From assembly GCF_023897065.1 (NCBI RefSeq), contig NZ_JAMHIV010000059.1, positions 1-41,528 on the forward strand: DNA of 41,528 nt. The letters are read 5' to 3'. Positions 38,420 to 41,528 of this stretch are shown here, piece by piece. The notes under the pieces are model-generated. The model was not told where the DNA came from and did no database searches. It worked only from the letters and a program-made list of their open reading frames with translations. The translations under genes and the position numbers were made by a program. The DNA comes from Crossiella sp. SN42 (lineage in GTDB: Bacteria; Actinomycetota; Actinomycetes; Mycobacteriales; Pseudonocardiaceae). Numbering within the stretch: position 1 is the first letter of the stretch; each line of letters starts with the position of its first letter.

Positions 38420-38941
38420 TCAGTCCAACCGGCGCAGACCATCCCGGTAGACCTTGATGTTGGCCACGTACATGTCCACCCCGGGCTGCACGGCGTTCTC
38501 CGGCACCTCGAAGTCGGGCTTGACCTTGGCGGGCACGCCCACGGCGAGCCTGCGGGCCGGCACGTGGCCGTTGTGCGAGACCACCGCGCCCGCGCCGACG
38601 ATCGCGCCGTCTTCGACCACCGCGCCGTTGAGCACCACCGAGCCGGAGCCGATCAGGCAGCCGTCGCCGATGGTGGCGCCCTCGATGTGTACGTTGTGCC
38701 CGACCACGCAGCCGGCGCCGATCAGGGTGGGGTGGATCTGGGTGCAGTGGATGATCGTGCCGTCCTGCACGTTCGACCGCTCACCCACCTCGATCCGGCC
38801 GTAGTCGCCGCGGAGCACCGCGGTGGGCCAGACCGAGACCTGCGGGCCGAGGGTCACGTTCCCGATCACGACCGCGTCGGGATGCACGTAGGCGGTCTCG
38901 TGGATTACCGGTTCCAGGTCACCAAGCGCGTAGACGGCCAT
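38420..38941 (-). CDS. Gamma-class carbonic anhydrase-like protein
   Basis: The 173-residue protein is a left-handed beta-helix of hexapeptide repeats (PDAVVIGNVTLGPQVSVWPT, IGDGCLIGSGSVVLNGAVV). It keeps the metal-binding histidines in IIHCT and GHNVHIEG and the RGDYGRIEVGERSNVQDG segment typical of the gamma carbonic anhydrase/PaaY group. Activity as carbonic anhydrase is not certain for this group. It follows a GNAT gene by 9 nt and may belong to a thiL-GNAT-carbonic anhydrase transcript. Confidence 0.9.
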   Translation of the reverse strand: MAVYALGDLEPVIHETAYVHPDAVVIGNVTLGPQVSVWPTAVLRGDYGRIEVGERSNVQDGTIIHCTQIHPTLIGAGCVVGHNVHIEGATIGDGCLIGSGSVVLNGAVVEDGAIVGAGAVVSHNGHVPARRLAVGVPAKVKPDFEVPENAVQPGVDMYVANIKVYRDGLRRLD

Positions 38942-38950
38942 AACGGAACT

Positions 38951-39448
38951 CTAACGTTCACTCGGCACCGCCGGAACGGCGATCTCCTTGCCGAAGCAGC
39001 GGCTGCTCTCGTGGCAGGCGTACACCCCGAACTTGGCGATCGGCGCGTAGCCGCTGGAGGTGTACAGCGCGATCGCCTCCGGCTGCTCGGTGCCGGTCTC
39101 CAGCACCATCCGGCGGCGGCCGGCGGCCAGCGCGAGGCGTTCCAGCTCGGCCAGCAGCTGCCGGGCCAGGCCACGGCCGCGGGCGGCGGCGACCACGTAC
39201 ATCCGCTTCAGCTCGGCGTCGCCGTCGGTGAAACCCGGCTCGTCCGAGTCGTGCGCGCGCCAGCCGCCGCACACCGCGGGCACGCCGTCGAGGTAGCCGA
39301 CCAGGAACAACCCGCGCGGCGGGGCGAACTCGGCCGGGTCGACCGGGGTGATGTCCTCCTCGCCGTAGCGGAGGATGTACTCCTGCTGCACCTCGGCGAT
39401 CAGCGCGGTGGCGTCGGGGTGGTCGTAGGCAAGGATCCGCAATTCCAC
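38951..39448 (-). CDS. GNAT-family N-acetyltransferase
   Basis: The 165-residue protein has GNAT strands GLFLVGYLDGVPAVCGGWRA and AELKRMYVVAAARGRGLARQ (acetyl-CoA loop RGRGLA), then LALAAGRRRMVLETGTEQPE and ALYTSSGYAPIAKFG. Substrate is unknown. The start is a GTG at 39448, 19 nt after the thiL stop. Confidence 0.92.
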   Translation of the reverse strand: MELRILAYDHPDATALIAEVQQEYILRYGEEDITPVDPAEFAPPRGLFLVGYLDGVPAVCGGWRAHDSDEPGFTDGDAELKRMYVVAAARGRGLARQLLAELERLALAAGRRRMVLETGTEQPEAIALYTSSGYAPIAKFGVYACHESSRCFGKEIAVPAVPSER

Positions 39449-39467
39449 CCGTGCAATTTACGTGAGC

Positions 39468-40457
39468 TCACTCCCGGCGCCAGTGCTCCCAGCCAGCAGG
39501 CCCTTCGTACGGCCGCCCGTCCACGGTCACCCCTGGTCCGGCGGTCACCGAGCCGATCACCGTCCAGTCCGCGGGCACCGCCTCGGCGCTGGGGAAGGTG
39601 GCCGCCAGCGCGTGGTCCTCGCCGCCGGTGAGCATCCAGTGCAGCGGGTCGGCGCCCAGCGCGGAGGCCACGTCCAGCAGCCGCTGGTGCACCTCCAGCG
39701 CGTTGGTGCGCACGTCGACGCCGACCCCGGAGGCCGCCGCCACGTGCGCCAGGTCGGCCAGCAGCCCGTCCGAGATGTCGATCATCGAGGTGGCCCCGGC
39801 GCGGGCGGCCTGCGCGCCTGCCTCATACGGCGGCTCCGGCACCCGCTGGGCGCCGACCACCGCCACCGGGGAGCGGAAGCCGCGGCCCAGCACGGCCAGT
39901 CCGGCGGCCGCCCAGCCGAGCCGTCCGCACACCGCGAGCAGGTCGCCCTGGCGGGCCCCGGAGCGGGTCACCGGGTCCAGTCCGTCCAGGTGCCCGAGCG
40001 CCGTGATGGAGATCACCAACTCCTTCGCGGTGACCATGTCCCCGCCCACCACCCCGGCCCCGGCCAGCCGGGCCTCCTCCCACATCCCGGCCATCAGCCC
40101 CTCGGCCACCGCGACCGGTGTCCCTGGCGGGCAGGCCAGGCCGACCAGCACCGCGGTCGGCACCGCGCCCATGGCCACCACATCGGCCAGGTTCACCGCC
40201 ACCGACTTGCGTCCGACCTGCTCCGGAGTGGACCAGTCCAATCGGAAGTGCACGCCCTCCACCAACACGTCCGTGGAGGCGACCACCCGTCCGTCGGGCG
40301 CGGCGACCACCGCCGCGTCGTCTCCCGGGCCGAGCAGTGTGCTGGGTGGTTGCACACGGCCATCAGTCACCCGGCGGATAAGCCCGAACTCACCCAGATC
40401 GGCGACGGTGTCCGCACTCTGCGGCGGCTCCGGGCACAAAGGGACCTCCAGATCCAC
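39468..40457 (-). CDS. thiL: Thiamine-monophosphate kinase
   Basis: The 329-residue protein has ThiL landmarks: GEFGLIRRVTDG, the Mg/ATP site GPGDDAAVVAAPDG, STDVLVEGVHFRLDWSTPEQ, NLADVVAMGAVPTAVLVGL, GGDMVTAKELVISITALG, MIDISDGLLADLAHVA and WMLTGGEDHALAATF. It phosphorylates thiamine monophosphate to the cofactor thiamine diphosphate. GTG at 40457 follows GGGGGAAG by 6 nt; a slightly shorter start is possible because the first 20 residues are not conserved. Confidence 0.94.
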   Translation of the reverse strand: MDLEVPLCPEPPQSADTVADLGEFGLIRRVTDGRVQPPSTLLGPGDDAAVVAAPDGRVVASTDVLVEGVHFRLDWSTPEQVGRKSVAVNLADVVAMGAVPTAVLVGLACPPGTPVAVAEGLMAGMWEEARLAGAGVVGGDMVTAKELVISITALGHLDGLDPVTRSGARQGDLLAVCGRLGWAAAGLAVLGRGFRSPVAVVGAQRVPEPPYEAGAQAARAGATSMIDISDGLLADLAHVAAASGVGVDVRTNALEVHQRLLDVASALGADPLHWMLTGGEDHALAATFPSAEAVPADWTVIGSVTAGPGVTVDGRPYEGPAGWEHWRRE

Positions 40458-40535
40458 GCTTTGCTTCCCCCTCTGGGGTAAGTTCTGCCCACGATTCCTA
40501 CCCCGAGCACAGCGGTCGAGACGAAGGGGCACGCC

Positions 40536-40772
40536 GTGGTCCAGGCTTACATCCTCATCCAGACCGAGGTCGGCAAAGCCGCCGCCGTGGCCGAACGCAT
40601 CGGCGGGATACCCGGGGTGATCACTTCCGAGGACGTGACCGGGCCCTACGACGTGATCGTGCGCGCGGAGGCGGACACCGTGGACGACCTCGGCCAGCTG
40701 GTGGTCGCCCAGGTGCAGGCCGTCGACGGCATCACCAGGACGCTGACCTGTCCCGTGGTGCACATCAAGTAA
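40536..40772 (+). CDS. Stand-alone Lrp/AsnC ligand-binding (RAM) domain protein
   Basis: The 78-residue protein is an AsnC-type RAM domain without a DNA-binding part: VQAYILIQTEVGKAAAVAER, IPGVITSEDVTGPYDVIVRA, then the GITRTLTCPVVHIK strand. Such proteins form dimeric or larger rings and may bind amino acids or partner with Lrp regulators. The GTG at 40536 follows GAAGGGG. It is divergent from thiL (78-nt gap), a common actinobacterial arrangement as far as I recall. Confidence 0.93.
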   Translation: MVQAYILIQTEVGKAAAVAERIGGIPGVITSEDVTGPYDVIVRAEADTVDDLGQLVVAQVQAVDGITRTLTCPVVHIK

Positions 40773-40826
40773 GCGCTTGCGCAGCCCGCCGCCGCGCCCG
40801 TCACCCGACCCCGGGAGACGGGCGCG

Positions 40827-41435
40827 GTGGTGTGTCGTGGTTGGGTTGCGGGCGTGGCACCGAACGACCGCTCCCTCCCGCGTCCGCTGTTGATCGCGCT
40901 GATCGCGCTGCCGCTGCTGCTGGTGGCCGGGGTCGGCACGCTCGGCCTGCTCTACGGCTCCACCGGCTCCGCGCCGGCCGGCAGCACACCCACGCCGATC
41001 CGCACCGGCCCGGTCGCGCTGCCGCCCATCCCCGCCGAGCAGGCAGGCTCGCCCGCCTGCGGCAAGCTCGTGCAGGCGCTGCCCAAGGAGCTGACCTCCA
41101 ACGGCGAACAGCTGGGCCGCCGGGAGATCGTCGCGCCCGCGCCGGAGGGCACCATGGTGTGGGGCAACGAGAAACGCGACCCGGTGGTGCTGCGCTGCGG
41201 ACTGGGCAAGCCGGATGAGCTGAAGCCGGACAGCCGCCTCTCCGAGATCTCCGGCGTGCGCTGGCTGGAGCTGCCGGGCCAGGGCGCGAGCAGCTGGGTG
41301 GCGGTGGACCGCGAGGTCTACGTGGTGCTCACGGTGCCCGGCGGGTCGGGCACCGGGCCGCTGCAGGGGGTGTCGGAGTCGATCCGCGCCACACTGCCGG
41401 AGCAGAAGGTCGACACCGGCACCGCCCCGCGCTAG
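40827..41435 (+). CDS. DUF3515 membrane-anchored protein
   Basis: The 202-residue protein has one N-terminal membrane segment (LLIALIALPLLLVAG) and an extracytoplasmic domain with the DUF3515 pattern: CGKLVQALPKELTSNG, GTMVWGNEKRDPVVLRCGLG, SGVRWLELPGQG and EVYVVLTVP. The two cysteines could form a disulfide. Function is unknown. I use GTG at 40827 (GGGAG 9 nt upstream); GTG at 40854, closer to the membrane segment, is an alternative. Confidence 0.85.
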   Translation: MVCRGWVAGVAPNDRSLPRPLLIALIALPLLLVAGVGTLGLLYGSTGSAPAGSTPTPIRTGPVALPPIPAEQAGSPACGKLVQALPKELTSNGEQLGRREIVAPAPEGTMVWGNEKRDPVVLRCGLGKPDELKPDSRLSEISGVRWLELPGQGASSWVAVDREVYVVLTVPGGSGTGPLQGVSESIRATLPEQKVDTGTAPR

Positions 41436-41528
41436 GCCGTGTCGTCACAGCCCCGTCTGCGGGAGTCGTGATCGGTTTGGCCGCTGGCGGTGCGGCCGGG
41501 ACGCCCCCAAACCGGGCGGATTCGGGCG

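Noticed and set aside
41436-41528. Possible gene start at the right edge
   Set aside because: The last 93 bases show no start with a ribosome site or recognisable coding sequence.

Overview
This is a high-GC actinobacterial chromosome segment, most likely from a member of the Pseudonocardiales. Three things point there: the very high G+C codon use with many GTG starts, the actinobacterial order SepIVA-DUF177-rpmF-rnc-mutM, and a primary sigma factor with a Lys/Ala/Pro-rich N-terminus. No rRNA, tRNA, CRISPR array or insertion sequence was recognised.

Layout. (1) 1-9039, minus strand: one end of an extracellular contractile injection system (eCIS) operon, running sheath, tube, zinc-ribbon baseplate-like protein, Pro/Ala-rich adaptor-like protein, DUF4255 (Pvc16-like) protein, AAA+ ATPase (Pvc15-like), an 82-residue unknown, and a DUF4157 protein that runs off the left edge. 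Genes overlap or are spaced by a few bases, so they are probably translationally coupled. (2) 9040-10133: a promoter region, an intact excisionase-type HTH antitoxin gene, and a short remnant of its PIN-domain toxin partner cut off beside kdpE. (3) 10025-17869, minus: a complete high-affinity potassium operon kdpFABC-kdpDE, preceded by an overlapping 27-residue hydrophobic microprotein. (4) 18188-20676, plus: asparagine synthase asnB, then a stand-alone LysR-type HTH gene of only 108 residues, with dyad sequences upstream of both. (5) 20772-31764, mostly minus: housekeeping genes mutM, rnc, rpmF, DUF177/yceD, sepIVA, a secreted RNase Sa-like ribonuclease, a GNAT gene (plus), coaD, the primary sigma factor, rsmD and pyruvate carboxylase. 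(6) 32173-41435: an unknown gene (plus), recG, a DAK2/FakA-like gene, rpmB (plus), ung, an unknown gene, gamma-carbonic anhydrase, GNAT, thiL, a stand-alone RAM-domain gene (plus) and a DUF3515 lipoprotein-like/membrane-anchored gene (plus).

How it works together. The right two thirds is core chromosome: translation (rpmB, rpmF, rsmD, rnc), DNA repair (mutM, ung, recG), cofactors (coaD, thiL), anaplerosis (pyc) and cell growth (sepIVA). The left part is accessory: a phage-tail-like injection machine next to a broken toxin-antitoxin module and an inducible K+ pump.

The points most worth following up are the small uncharacterised proteins of the eCIS operon, the truncated PIN toxin, the microprotein leading the kdp operon, the truncated-looking LysR regulator with its dyads, and the RNase with a relocated disulfide. 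All functions are read from sequence motifs and family knowledge; no database search was run.
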